From NCBI GenBank assembly GCA_902788035.1, contig CADAIL010000017.1:1-64000 (forward strand): a stretch of 64,000 bases of DNA, read 5' to 3'. Source of the stretch: an uncultured Lachnospiraceae bacterium. GTDB taxonomy: Bacteria > Bacillota > Clostridia > Lachnospirales > Lachnospiraceae. The position numbers and the translations under genes were made by a program. The notes beneath the pieces are model-generated. The model was not told the DNA's origin and did not search any database. It worked only from the letters and a program-made list of their open reading frames with translations. This document shows positions 1 to 7,779 of this stretch, piece by piece. Position 1 is the first letter of the stretch. Every line of letters begins with the position of its first letter.

Positions 1-1
1 G

Positions 2-373
2 ATTGACTATTATATGAGTCTTCCATATAAGTTAGAAATTGTCCCTGATGTCGAAGAGGGTGGATATGTAGCGAGATACCCCGAACTGCCTGGATGCATT
101 AGTGTAGGCAGCACTCTAGAGGAGACAGTGAACCACGTTTTAGATGCAAAAAAAGAATGGTTCATTGCCGCTCTTGAAGAGGGGATTGAGATAAATGAGC
201 CGGCTGCCCACGATAACTATTCAGGGCAGTTCAAGCTCAGAATACCAAAAAGTCTTCACCGCTCCCTTGCAGAGCATTCTAAGGAGGAAGGGATCAGTAT
301 GAATCAGTATTGTCTTTATTTACTGACGCTGAATGATGCAATAACATTTTCCGGAAAACAGAAAAAAGCGTGA
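2..373 (+). CDS. HicB-family antitoxin, 5' end outside the window
   Basis: The product resembles HicB-type antitoxins of type II toxin-antitoxin systems: an N-terminal degraded RNase-H-like fold with the signature GGYVARYPELPGCISVG and a C-terminal ribbon-helix-helix-like segment (FKLRIPKSLHRSLAEHSKEE). HicB neutralises a small HicA mRNA interferase and usually represses its own operon. The first ATG is at 14, but the frame stays open to the window edge (I-D-Y-Y before the Met) and family members often have residues there, so the gene probably starts upstream. No hicA lies downstream; a partner, if any, would lie before base 1. The family is well recognised; the role as an active antitoxin is inferred. 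Confidence 0.8.
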   Translation: MDYYMSLPYKLEIVPDVEEGGYVARYPELPGCISVGSTLEETVNHVLDAKKEWFIAALEEGIEINEPAAHDNYSGQFKLRIPKSLHRSLAEHSKEEGISMNQYCLYLLTLNDAITFSGKQKKA

Positions 374-401
374 TTTTTAGCTGGGTGAAAGCGAGGAAAT
401 G

Positions 402-420
402 TGGGTACATTTTGGGTACA
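402..420 (+). repeat. Direct repeat TGGGTACA, 11-bp phased
   Basis: Two copies of TGGGTACA (402-409 and 413-420) lie one helical turn apart just after the HicB-like gene. Function is unknown; the phasing would suit a protein-binding site or the edge of an integrated element. Confidence 0.4.
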
Positions 421-453
421 GCAGCTTCTGTACGACATGGATAAGATGAAAAA

Positions 454-469
454 CGCATCATATGATGCG
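454..469. repeat. 16-bp perfect palindrome
   Basis: CGCATCATATGATGCG is a perfect palindrome in the gap before the GH94 gene. It could be an operator or a short hairpin; nothing else supports a role. Confidence 0.4.
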
Positions 470-545
470 CTAAAACGGCGCGAAAGTACAGGCTGAAATG
501 TCCTGTACCAGACTGATAATCGAGCTGGAATGACAGAAAAACGCT

Positions 546-577
546 GAGGATCCGTAGAATTACGGGTCCTCATTTTC
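546..577 (+). terminator. Rho-independent terminator
   Basis: An 11-bp stem (GAGGATCCGTA / TACGGGTCCTC, one wobble) with a GAAT loop is followed by ATTTTCTT. It would end transcription coming from the HicB side before the GH94 promoter. Confidence 0.75.
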
Positions 578-595
578 TTCGGCTGCAAAATGCCT

Positions 596-624
596 GCGAC
601 AGCTGCCTGCTGACATAGTATAAT
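596..624 (+). promoter_or_regulatory. Candidate sigma-A promoter of the GH94 gene
   Basis: GCGACA (596-601) and a perfect TATAAT (619-624) are separated by 17 bases, placing a start near 631, about 90 bases before the GH94 ATG. Confidence 0.5.
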
Positions 625-720
625 GATGGTGTATCTGGACTGGCAGAGGTGATTACTGCCGTAGCCACCTTCCTGTACAGGGCAAAATGAAACAGGACGG
701 AACAGGTAAAAGGAGAAACT

Positions 721-3132
721 ATGCAATACGGATATTTTGACGACAAAAACCTGGAGTATGTCATCACGAGACCGGACACGCCTGCACCATGGGCGAACTA
801 TTTGGGATCTCCCGAGTACGGAGCACTGATCTCCAATAACGCAGGCGGCTACAGTTTTGTAAAATCGGGTGCAGAGGGGCGCATTCTGCGCTATGTGTTC
901 AATCAGTTTGATCAGCCGGGCAGATATCTTTACATACGCGACAATCAGGATGGCGACTACTGGTCGGTTTCGTGGCAGCCGGTCGGCAAGGATCTGAATG
1001 AGTATCAAAGTGAGTGTCGGCACGGGACCGGCTATACCAAAATTTGCAGCCGGTACCGCGGCATCTGTGCAGAGGCGGATTACTATGTGCCGCTTGGCTC
1101 TGCCCATGAGGTATGGTGCCTCAGGGTGGAGAACCAATCGGAAGAGATGAGGGAGCTGACACTGACGGGCTACGCCGAGTTTACCAGCAACGGCAACTAT
1201 GAGCAGGACCAGATTAATCTGCAATATTCCCAGTTCGTCACCAGGACGATTTACGATGACGGACGGATCCGCCAACAGATTCACGGAAATCTGGATGCCC
1301 TTGCAAATGATGAAAATGTAGATGACAAAATCGTGACAGAGCGTTTCTTTGCTCTTACCGGCGCGCGGGTCTCCTCCTTCTGCGGTGATAAAGCCGCTTT
1401 TCTCGGCCCCTATCGCGGATACGGAAATCCAAAGGGCGTGGCGGACGGAGACCTTGGAGGTACATTGAATTACAACGGCAACAGCTGCGGCGCATTATCG
1501 ACGGTGATCCGCCTCATGCCCGGAGAGTCGAAGACTGTTGCGTTCCTTCTGGGTGAAAAAGGACCGGCGGAGAGTGCAGACCTCATGGAATGTTATGCCG
1601 ATCCGGAGTCAGTCTGCGCATCGGAAATCAATGCTCTGCGCAGCGACTGGCAGGATAAGTTCTCGCGATTCCATGTCAAAACGCCGTTCCCGGCCTTTGA
1701 CACCATGATCAATGTGTGGAACGCCTACAACTGCTTTATGACATTCACGTGGTCCCGGGCCGCATCGTTCGTCTATTGCGGTCTCCGCAACGGTTATGGC
1801 TATCGGGATACAGTGCAGGATATTCAGGGCGTGATCCATCTCGCTCCGGAGCAGGCTAAAGAGAAGATACGCTTCATGCTCTCCGCGCAGGTGGATCACG
1901 GCGGCGCTCTTCCGCTGGTGAAGTTCGACCACAATGCAGGCCATGAGGATACGCCGGAGGACGAGAGCTACCGCAAGTCAACAGGACATCCGGCCTACCG
2001 CGCCGATGATGCCCTCTGGCTGTTCCCTACCGTTTACAAGTACATCGTCGAGACGGGAGACACAGGTTTCCTTAATGAAGTTATTCCCTTTGCCAACCGG
2101 GATGAGGGAACGGTCTACGAGCATCTGAAGCGCGCTCTTGACTTTTCAAAGAACCACCTCGGCTCACACGGAATGCCGGCGGGTCTTTATGCCGACTGGA
2201 ACGACTGCCTGCGGCTTGGAGCGAACGGGGAGTCCTCCTTTGTGGCATTCCAGTACTATTACGCCTATACTGTTCTGCGTGCCTTCGCGGAGGAACAGTC
2301 AGATAAAGAGTATCTTAAGCAGCTGGAGTATGAACAGGCAGTGCTGCGCGAAAGACTGACGGAGCTCTGCTGGAACGAGGACCGCTTTATCCGCGGTTTC
2401 ACAGAAAAGGGTGAGACTATCGGAGAGCGCACGTCGCCGGAAGCCAATCTCTGGCTCAATCCCCAGAGCTGGGCGGTCATCAGCGGCCTGGCAGACGGGC
2501 AGCAGGCAGGACTTGCAATGGAACAGGTATGGGAGCGGCTGAACACTGCGTATGGCGCGGTCCTTATGACCCCGCCCTACCACGCCCATGCCTTTGACGG
2601 AGCGCTTGCAGTCATCTACAATGCGGGTGTGAAAGAAAATGCAGGAATTTTCTCACAGTCTCAGGGCTGGCTCATCCTTGCCGAAGCACGTCTCGGCCAT
2701 GGCGACCGGGCGTATCAGTACTTCTGTGAAAATGCGCCTTCTATGCAGAACGACCGGGCGGAGGTGAGGGTCATTGAACCCTACTGCTATGGTCAGTTCA
2801 CCGAAGGCCCTGACAGTCCGCATCTGGGACGATCTCATGTTCACTGGCTCACAGGAACAGCCTCCACGGTCATGGTGGGCTGTGTGGAAGGTATTCTGGG
2901 CATACGTCCGATGCTTCACGGCATCAAAATAGCCCCCTCGATTCCTAAGGAATGGAAGGAGCTTGAGATAGACAAGGATTTCAGAGGAAAGAAGCTGCAC
3001 ATTGTTGTGCGCAATCCCCATGGCAGAGAGTCAGGCTGCGAGAGGCTTCTGGTCAACGGCAAAGCGGTGGAGGGCAGCGAGATACCGGAAAGCCTGTTGA
3101 CAGAGAGGACGGAAATAGAGATGATCCTTTAA
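721..3132 (+). CDS. GH94 disaccharide phosphorylase (chitobiose/cellobiose phosphorylase type)
   Basis: This 803-residue cytoplasmic enzyme is predicted to cleave a beta-linked disaccharide with phosphate, giving a sugar 1-phosphate and a free sugar. Length and order match GH94: N-terminal beta-sandwich (opening YGYFDDKNLEYVITRPDTP and NYLG..NNAGGYSF), helical linker, (alpha/alpha)6 barrel and short C-terminal jelly roll. The general-acid Asp lies in YADWNDCLRLG (about residue 492), and the phosphate-site region HWLTGTAS is present near the end. The N-terminal half reads closest to remembered chitobiose and cellobiose phosphorylases, so the substrate is not settled. There is no signal peptide. 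A ribosome site AAAGGAG lies 6 bases before ATG 721. The gene appears monocistronic, with its own promoter and an upstream terminator. Confidence 0.88.
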   Translation: MQYGYFDDKNLEYVITRPDTPAPWANYLGSPEYGALISNNAGGYSFVKSGAEGRILRYVFNQFDQPGRYLYIRDNQDGDYWSVSWQPVGKDLNEYQSECRHGTGYTKICSRYRGICAEADYYVPLGSAHEVWCLRVENQSEEMRELTLTGYAEFTSNGNYEQDQINLQYSQFVTRTIYDDGRIRQQIHGNLDALANDENVDDKIVTERFFALTGARVSSFCGDKAAFLGPYRGYGNPKGVADGDLGGTLNYNGNSCGALSTVIRLMPGESKTVAFLLGEKGPAESADLMECYADPESVCASEINALRSDWQDKFSRFHVKTPFPAFDTMINVWNAYNCFMTFTWSRAASFVYCGLRNGYGYRDTVQDIQGVIHLAPEQAKEKIRFMLSAQVDHGGALPLVKFDHNAGHEDTPEDESYRKSTGHPAYRADDALWLFPTVYKYIVETGDTGFLNEVIPFANRDEGTVYEHLKRALDFSKNHLGSHGMPAGLYADWNDCLRLGANGESSFVAFQYYYAYTVLRAFAEEQSDKEYLKQLEYEQAVLRERLTELCWNEDRFIRGFTEKGETIGERTSPEANLWLNPQSWAVISGLADGQQAGLAMEQVWERLNTAYGAVLMTPPYHAHAFDGALAVIYNAGVKENAGIFSQSQGWLILAEARLGHGDRAYQYFCENAPSMQNDRAEVRVIEPYCYGQFTEGPDSPHLGRSHVHWLTGTASTVMVGCVEGILGIRPMLHGIKIAPSIPKEWKELEIDKDFRGKKLHIVVRNPHGRESGCERLLVNGKAVEGSEIPESLLTERTEIEMIL

Positions 3133-3154
3133 GGCTTCTGACCATATGAAAGCG

Positions 3155-3167
3155 GGCGAGACTTGAA
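3155..3167 (+). repeat. GGGCGAGACTTGAA-type short repeat
   Basis: The motif GGCGAGACTTGAA recurs in intergenic DNA at 11474-11487, 39499-39510, 45581-45593 and about 48072-48083, and inverted at 9454-9470. Some copies belong to a longer conserved block of about 54 bp. Role unknown. Confidence 0.5.
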
Positions 3168-3277
3168 TTACCACCGGATTCAAGGGCTTTGTTCGCCGGC
3201 AAAGCGAAAAGATTATGCATTATCGGCCATTCTGCTTAAAATTCAGATTTCTTATACTCAGAAATTTAAAGGCGTGT

Positions 3278-3283
3278 TATAAT
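3278..3283 (+). promoter_or_regulatory. -10 box TATAAT upstream of the peptide gene
   Basis: A perfect TATAAT lies 139 bases before the small peptide ATG in an AT-rich stretch. No convincing -35 is seen at 16-18 bases, so the promoter may need an activator. Confidence 0.4.
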
Positions 3284-3331
3284 ATCATATATAAAACAAA
3301 GCGCCTGCATATATAGTCGGCCTTATCTGTT

Positions 3332-3396
3332 AAGACCGAGAGGAGGGGTCTTTGAGAATCATGTCTCAAAAAGAGACAATTGTTCACTTGTGAACA
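3332..3396 (+). promoter_or_regulatory. Structured leader with three consecutive hairpins before the double-glycine peptide gene
   Basis: Three short perfect stems follow one another: AAGACC/GGTCTT (3332-3337 with 3347-3352), TGTCTC/GAGACA (3362-3367 with 3373-3378) and TGTTCAC/GTGAACA (3381-3387 with 3390-3396). The first loop encloses an AGGAGG sequence that precedes a possible 10-residue leader ORF (ATG at 3361, MSQKETIVHL). The array could be an RNA leader or, for the last stem, a palindromic operator. Confidence 0.5.
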
Positions 3397-3421
3397 CAAA
3401 TAATATAGAGGAGGTTGAAAT

Positions 3422-3574
3422 ATGGAAGATAAGGTACAAAAAATCCCTACAGAATTACTGGAGAAGGTAACCGGAGGACTTACCGACGATAGTCTGGAGC
3501 AGGTTCCCGAAAAAAAGAAGAAGAAACTTGATGATCTTTATGGTGATGGTGATGGTGACGGTGATGGTAACTGA
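3422..3574 (+). CDS. Double-glycine leader peptide, putative secreted small peptide
   Basis: This 50-residue ORF has a strong GAGGAGG ribosome site 7 bases before its ATG. The first 19 residues end in ELLEKVTGG, matching the double-glycine leader pattern (L/E-x-x-V/I-x-G-G) cut by peptidase-containing ABC transporters during bacteriocin or signal-peptide export. The remaining 31 residues are highly charged: LTDDSLEQVPE, then KKKKKLDDLY, then a terminal (GD)4-GN tail encoded by a GGTGAT repeat. No Cys, Ser or Thr cluster suggests lanthionine formation. No exporter, modifying enzyme or immunity gene was recognised within the window. It has a structured leader upstream and a terminator downstream, so it is a separate transcription unit. 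The ORF and motif are directly seen; the export role is inferred. Confidence 0.62.
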   Translation: MEDKVQKIPTELLEKVTGGLTDDSLEQVPEKKKKKLDDLYGDGDGDGDGN

Positions 3575-3587
3575 CAATGCTCATCAC

Positions 3588-3622
3588 TTTCGGTCACACC
3601 CAAAGAAGAGCGTGACCGGAAA
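3588..3622 (+). terminator. Hairpin just after the peptide gene
   Basis: TTTCGGTCAC (3588-3597) pairs with GTGACCGGAAA (3612-3622) apart from one bulged G. There is no T run, so it is more likely a 3' stabilising hairpin than the main terminator. Confidence 0.45.
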
Positions 3623-3692
3623 CATCTTTAATCGATGATACTGATGTACATTTGTTCCCGGAAGCAGTCGGGAATACATTATTTCTATCAGC

Positions 3693-3740
3693 AACAACCG
3701 GATAAACGAAACATTTGCTTTCATTTGTCCGGTTGTTTTT
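3693..3740 (+). terminator. Rho-independent terminator of the peptide transcript
   Basis: AACAACCGGA (3693-3702) pairs perfectly with TCCGGTTGTT (3728-3737), directly followed by Ts. It lies 35 bases before the SLH gene and separates the two units. Confidence 0.75.
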
Positions 3741-3774
3741 GGTGAAATTGCTGCATATTTTATGAGGAAAAACC

Positions 3775-6639
3775 ATGAAGAAGATGAAATATCGAAAGAT
3801 TATTGCGGCTGTGGCAGCTGCATGGATGTGCGTGTACAGTCTTGCTGTCCCTGTTTCCGCAGCGGCAACCGGACTGGATGTTGAGCCGGATGATGGAGTG
3901 ACCATATCTACTCATGTTGAAGGAGTAGTTGACGGATGGGAAAGCGACGATGGTTATTTTGATATAATCGAGGATAAGACTACGTCGACGGACCACAGGG
4001 GCAGAGGTGTCCTGATAAGTGATGTCGGAGCAGGTGACGGTGAAGATGTATCGGTCACCTTCAACGGCGGTACCGACGTGACAACAATGGGACAGGAAGG
4101 CGGCATCGGCGTCCATGTTTTCGCCATGGACAAGCATGTCAGCGCAAGTATCGAAGGTGAGCCCATCCACATAGAAGACATCTCTGATAACGGCAGGAAC
4201 GCGAGTGGAGTCATGGTACATACGCAGGCCGGAGGAATGATAGATTTCACCTCCGGTGCGGACATAGAAGCGGTCAGCCGTTCGGAAGGAAAGGGACTGG
4301 AAGACGGCAAGCTGAATCACATTTACGGAATTTATCTTCGCAGTGAATCAAACGTACTCTGGGAGAATTACTATATAGATGATAGCGGCAGGAGAGTACC
4401 CGTTGCAATAGATGATTTGCAAGGTACTCCATCAGGCTTGATCCTGAACGATCCGTCCGGATTTTACACCGGCGAGCTGACAGAAGATCTGTATGGTGTA
4501 GCTAATCTTAAATCCGAGAGACAGGGAGATGAAGTAATCTCTACCTATGTTTTTTATATCTGCAAAGACGATGGCACACTCGTCGCCATTAGCGACGCTA
4601 TTTCGAAAGATTTGCATAGAAGATACAATCCGAACGTGGTTGGTTCAGATCCCGTCGAAGGAGAAGAGATAGAGATCACTGTGCATAGTTCTGAGGACGA
4701 CCCCGGCAGAGTCGTTACCATCAAGCAGGACCCGAGCAGAGAAATCAATATCGCAGAGGACGTTTATCACAACTTCTTTGTGTATGATGGACTCGGAACG
4801 ATATACTCAATCATGGACGAGAATAATACCGCTTATGAGTTACATCAGTTTGAACCTGGATCACCCTGGATCAAGGCTGATATTTCCGGAAATATCTCTG
4901 CCGACGGTCTGATGGAAGCAGATGGGCTGGCTGCGATGAATCTTTCCGGCGGTATGGATATAGAACTGCAGAGTGGAACCAGCCTTTCGGCAGAAGGATC
5001 CCTGGCAGCAGGTATTTCGGTAACAGGCTCAAAGCCGTATACGATAAAAGGCGAAGACGGCGGGATCAGTATCCGCGCGATAGGAAAGACCGGAGAAGCG
5101 TCAGATGCGATAGGTCTATTCTCCAATCATGGGTCTATGGGAAAGGACTCGGAAATCTCCATTGCCGGGGAAGGCAACAGCATTTATGTAGAGACTGATC
5201 TGCAGAATGAGAACACTGACCCTAATTTTGACACAAAGAGGATATCCGCCGGTATCCTGACAAATGCTATGTCCGCAGTAAGGCGAGGTGCGTCGGATGT
5301 CCGCTATGAAGGTTCTGTGGAGGCAGTGGGCAAGAATGTTCACGGACTCTACGCCACAGCCCAGCAGATGGGAGTTAACAGGACTCGGGTAATCGGAGAT
5401 ATCACAGTAAAGAATACCCTGAACGATGGTATCTATGTGGATGAGTATATCCCGGCTGGTTTATCCCCAATGGCTGCCATGTTTTTCGATCCGAAATCGG
5501 ATATCTATGTGCGGGGCAATCTCACCATGGAGGATGCAGGATCTGAGTCATCCGGCATTGCGGCATTTGGCGGAACGGTGATCGTGGACGGCAATGTTGA
5601 GGTGAACGGTGCACAGGGTACGAGCGGAGGTCCAATCGGTATTTATGCGGAAGGAAAAGATACCGTCGTACTCGTGACTGGCGAATTAAACTCTCGTGTC
5701 GCGGTCCTGATCCCCAGCGATGATGATGTTGTTAATAACGCCAACGTCTATGTCTGGAAATACCAGGACAGCAGCCGCGGCAAGACAGAGCAGATCGGCT
5801 TCGTGCTCAAGATCGACGATCAGGAGGAACTCAGTGACGTCACACTGGAGAGCAGCAGCGAGCATTTCGTCGCGCTTGATCGGGATGGATACACCTATTA
5901 CGGTGCCCGCGCCGGGGATACCATCACGATTAAAGGAGCGCCCTCCGAAGCAGATATCGCGGTTCTCGACGCGAACGATGGAGAGGTCGAGGTCACCGAT
6001 GAGGGTGACGGAACGTACACATTTACTGTTCCGGACAAGCTCGGCGCGCTCGTCACGCTTCAGAAACCTGCGCCTACACCTACGCCTGAGCCGGAAGGAT
6101 TCTCGGATGTCCAGGATCCGAAGAACCCGTATTATAAGGCTATCTACTGGGCAGCGGAAGCCGGTATCACCAAGGGCTACCCTGACGGTACATTTGGAAT
6201 TAACCGGAACTGCACCCGCGGAGAGTGCATGATGTTCCTGTGGAGATATGCCAACAAGCCGGCTCCAAAGAACGTATCGAAATCACCGTTCAAAGATGTT
6301 CCGAAAACCCACACCTTCTATAAGGCGATTCTCTGGGGATCTCAGAAAGGCATCACCAAGGGATATTCGGATGGCACATTCGGCATTGATCGCAACGTGA
6401 CCCGCGGCGAGTGCATGATGTTCCTCTGGAGACTCAGGGGCAAGCCGGCACCCAAGGCAGTAGCTAAGGCGCCGTTCCCGGATGTACCGAAGTCACACGT
6501 TTTCTACAATGCTGTACTGTGGGACTATCAGAAAAAGGTAACGACGGGATTCACCGAAGGAAAGCTGAAAGGAAAATTCGGCGTCAATGAGAAATGCTCG
6601 AGAGGTCAGATTGTCACCTTCCTGTATAGAGCAAAATAA
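3775..6639 (+). CDS. Secreted SLH-domain cell-surface protein of unknown function
   Basis: The 954-residue product has an N-terminal signal peptide (MKKMKYRKIIAAVAAAW..., ending near VPVSAAA), a long central part of about 740 residues rich in Gly, Asp, Ser and short beta-like repeats (MSAVRRGASDV, VYVDEYIP-type strands), a short Pro-Thr linker (APTPTPEPE), and three C-terminal SLH repeats beginning FSDVQDPKNPYYKAIYWAAE. SLH domains bind secondary cell-wall polymers, so the protein should sit on the wall. The central region looks like a beta-helix or adhesin; no catalytic motif was recognised. The three SLH repeats are nearly the same as those of the GH16 protein at 56.7 kb. AGGAA lies 7 bases before ATG. 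It is flanked by terminators and appears to be expressed alone. Confidence 0.85.
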   Translation: MKKMKYRKIIAAVAAAWMCVYSLAVPVSAAATGLDVEPDDGVTISTHVEGVVDGWESDDGYFDIIEDKTTSTDHRGRGVLISDVGAGDGEDVSVTFNGGTDVTTMGQEGGIGVHVFAMDKHVSASIEGEPIHIEDISDNGRNASGVMVHTQAGGMIDFTSGADIEAVSRSEGKGLEDGKLNHIYGIYLRSESNVLWENYYIDDSGRRVPVAIDDLQGTPSGLILNDPSGFYTGELTEDLYGVANLKSERQGDEVISTYVFYICKDDGTLVAISDAISKDLHRRYNPNVVGSDPVEGEEIEITVHSSEDDPGRVVTIKQDPSREINIAEDVYHNFFVYDGLGTIYSIMDENNTAYELHQFEPGSPWIKADISGNISADGLMEADGLAAMNLSGGMDIELQSGTSLSAEGSLAAGISVTGSKPYTIKGEDGGISIRAIGKTGEASDAIGLFSNHGSMGKDSEISIAGEGNSIYVETDLQNENTDPNFDTKRISAGILTNAMSAVRRGASDVRYEGSVEAVGKNVHGLYATAQQMGVNRTRVIGDITVKNTLNDGIYVDEYIPAGLSPMAAMFFDPKSDIYVRGNLTMEDAGSESSGIAAFGGTVIVDGNVEVNGAQGTSGGPIGIYAEGKDTVVLVTGELNSRVAVLIPSDDDVVNNANVYVWKYQDSSRGKTEQIGFVLKIDDQEELSDVTLESSSEHFVALDRDGYTYYGARAGDTITIKGAPSEADIAVLDANDGEVEVTDEGDGTYTFTVPDKLGALVTLQKPAPTPTPEPEGFSDVQDPKNPYYKAIYWAAEAGITKGYPDGTFGINRNCTRGECMMFLWRYANKPAPKNVSKSPFKDVPKTHTFYKAILWGSQKGITKGYSDGTFGIDRNVTRGECMMFLWRLRGKPAPKAVAKAPFPDVPKSHVFYNAVLWDYQKKVTTGFTEGKLKGKFGVNEKCSRGQIVTFLYRAK

Positions 6640-6677
6640 TTACGGGTCGAAAGAGCATGAGCTAAACAGATAAGAGG

Positions 6678-6776
6678 GGGGCTGTCGCATTAGACGGTGT
6701 CACCACTATATATGGCAGACATTTGCACATAACGTCTGTCATATATAGTGGTGGCGCGCCTTAATGCGACAGCCCC
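6678..6776. terminator. Long bipartite palindrome, bidirectional terminator of the GCGACAGCCCC family
   Basis: GGGGCTGTCGCATTA (6678-6692) pairs perfectly with TAATGCGACAGCCCC (6762-6776). Inside it, CACCACTATATATGGCAGAC (6701-6720) pairs with 6734-6753 apart from one wobble. It lies between convergent genes and is followed by TTTA. Related outer arms recur at 16226-16251 and 56640-56665, so it behaves as a dispersed element as well as a terminator. Confidence 0.75.
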
Positions 6777-6789
6777 TTTAGTACATGTC

Positions 6790-7620
6790 TCATTTATGAA
6801 TTGACTGAATTACAATGCACCCGGGACCGCCGTGAGCTATAAGAGCCGGTGACAGTTCCAGGAGTTCGACTTCGGTGGATGCAAAACGTTCTTTCACCCG
6901 TCCGAGTACCTCCTGTGCCCTCTGCGGCACACCGGCATGGCAAATGCTGATCAGATAATCTGCGCCAACATTTCTGGCCTGCAATTGCTGAAGCACGGTG
7001 TTCACGGCAGATTTCCAGCCTCGCTTGATTCCGATTGGGCAGATTCGCTTCATATCTTTTGTCTGGGTCAGAACAGGAAGCAGCTTCAGGGTGCTCCCTA
7101 CCTTTGCGGTGAAAGATGTAAGCCGTCCGCTGCGTTTAAGAAAATCAAAATCCTCCGGGATCACAAAAGAAACGGAAGAATCGATGGAGGCCTGCAGCTG
7201 ATCTTTTATCTGATATATACTGAGCCCCCTCTCTTTCAGAGCAACCGCCTTCCGGGCCAGATAGCGCAGCGGACCTCCTAAAGATTTAGAATCAATAATA
7301 TGGATTCGTTCGGGATGGGGGGACAGATTCCTTGCACCCATGGCGCTCTGAAATCCACCGGACAGCCCATCGCCGACTGTCAGGACCAGCAAATCCTCAT
7401 CTGTTTCCTCCATCACTTCAAGAAGATCACCTATTGCAGGCTGAGAGGATGTGGGGATTCCGCCCTGATGAATTTGTTCTAAAAACTCTGCACTGCTAAT
7501 CTCAGAATAGTCACGATAGCTATGTCCGTTGATGGCAACACTGATCGGTATAATGGTAAGGCCATCATTTTTCTTTTCACCGGGAGGAAGCAGGGTCGCG
7601 GTATCTGCTATTATTTGCAT
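6790..7620 (-). CDS. DegV family fatty-acid-binding protein
   Basis: The 276-residue protein matches the DegV family in length and motifs: MQIIADTATLLPP at the N-terminus, SSQPAIGDLLEVM, and the ligand-contact segment VGDGLSGGFQSA, with HGGPGCIVIQ at the C-terminus. DegV/FakB proteins bind fatty acids in the cytosol, and some present them to the FakA kinase. No fakA-like gene is in the window. A promoter TTGACA-17-TAGAAT lies on the minus strand (7713-7685) and the ribosome site AAGGAGACTC precedes the start. It is divergent from a DUF1836 regulator whose product may control it. Confidence 0.88.
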   Translation of the reverse strand: MQIIADTATLLPPGEKKNDGLTIIPISVAINGHSYRDYSEISSAEFLEQIHQGGIPTSSQPAIGDLLEVMEETDEDLLVLTVGDGLSGGFQSAMGARNLSPHPERIHIIDSKSLGGPLRYLARKAVALKERGLSIYQIKDQLQASIDSSVSFVIPEDFDFLKRSGRLTSFTAKVGSTLKLLPVLTQTKDMKRICPIGIKRGWKSAVNTVLQQLQARNVGADYLISICHAGVPQRAQEVLGRVKERFASTEVELLELSPALIAHGGPGCIVIQSIHK

Positions 7621-7661
7621 AAAGAGTCTCCTTTTATATCTAATAATAATTAACCCCTGAG

Positions 7662-7678
7662 AGGTTTTTTAAAAACCT
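7662..7678. promoter_or_regulatory. Palindromic operator at the degV transcription start
   Basis: AGGTTTTTTAAAAACCT is a symmetric 17-mer covering the first bases expected in the degV transcript. Distal inverted elements AACCCCT (7652-7658) and AGGGGTT (7735-7741) bracket the whole divergent promoter region. The likely binder is the adjacent DUF1836 protein; this is inference. Confidence 0.45.
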
Positions 7679-7684
7679 TTGGTT

Positions 7685-7713
7685 ATTCTACAGAGTTTTC
7701 GCATATATGTCAA
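7685..7713 (-). promoter_or_regulatory. degV promoter
   Basis: On the minus strand TTGACA (7713-7708) and TAGAAT (7690-7685) are 17 bases apart, giving a start near 7678. Confidence 0.7.
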
Positions 7714-7744
7714 GGGTTATTCAATACTCTGTTAAGGGGTTTTA

Positions 7745-7773
7745 TTGACAAGAAAAAACATAAAATGTATAAT
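7745..7773 (+). promoter_or_regulatory. Consensus promoter of the DUF1836 gene, predicting a leaderless transcript
   Basis: TTGACA (7745-7750), a 17-base spacer and TATAAT (7768-7773) form a perfect sigma-A promoter. The usual start, seven bases downstream of the -10 box, falls on base 7780, the A of the ATG of the DUF1836 gene. Confidence 0.75.
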
Positions 7774-7779
7774 CTGCCT

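Noticed and set aside
316..1284. A 322-codon minus-strand open frame
   Set aside because: It spans the end of the HicB-like gene, a terminator, a promoter and the GH94 start; composition is that of an antisense shadow.
3540..3568. GGTGAT microsatellite as a non-coding repeat
   Set aside because: It lies in frame at the end of the double-glycine peptide gene and is explained as its Gly-Asp tail.
3733..3761. TTGTTT-17-TATTTT promoter for the SLH gene
   Set aside because: Spacing is good, but the start would fall at the ribosome site, and the -35 lies inside a terminator stem; too uncertain to list.
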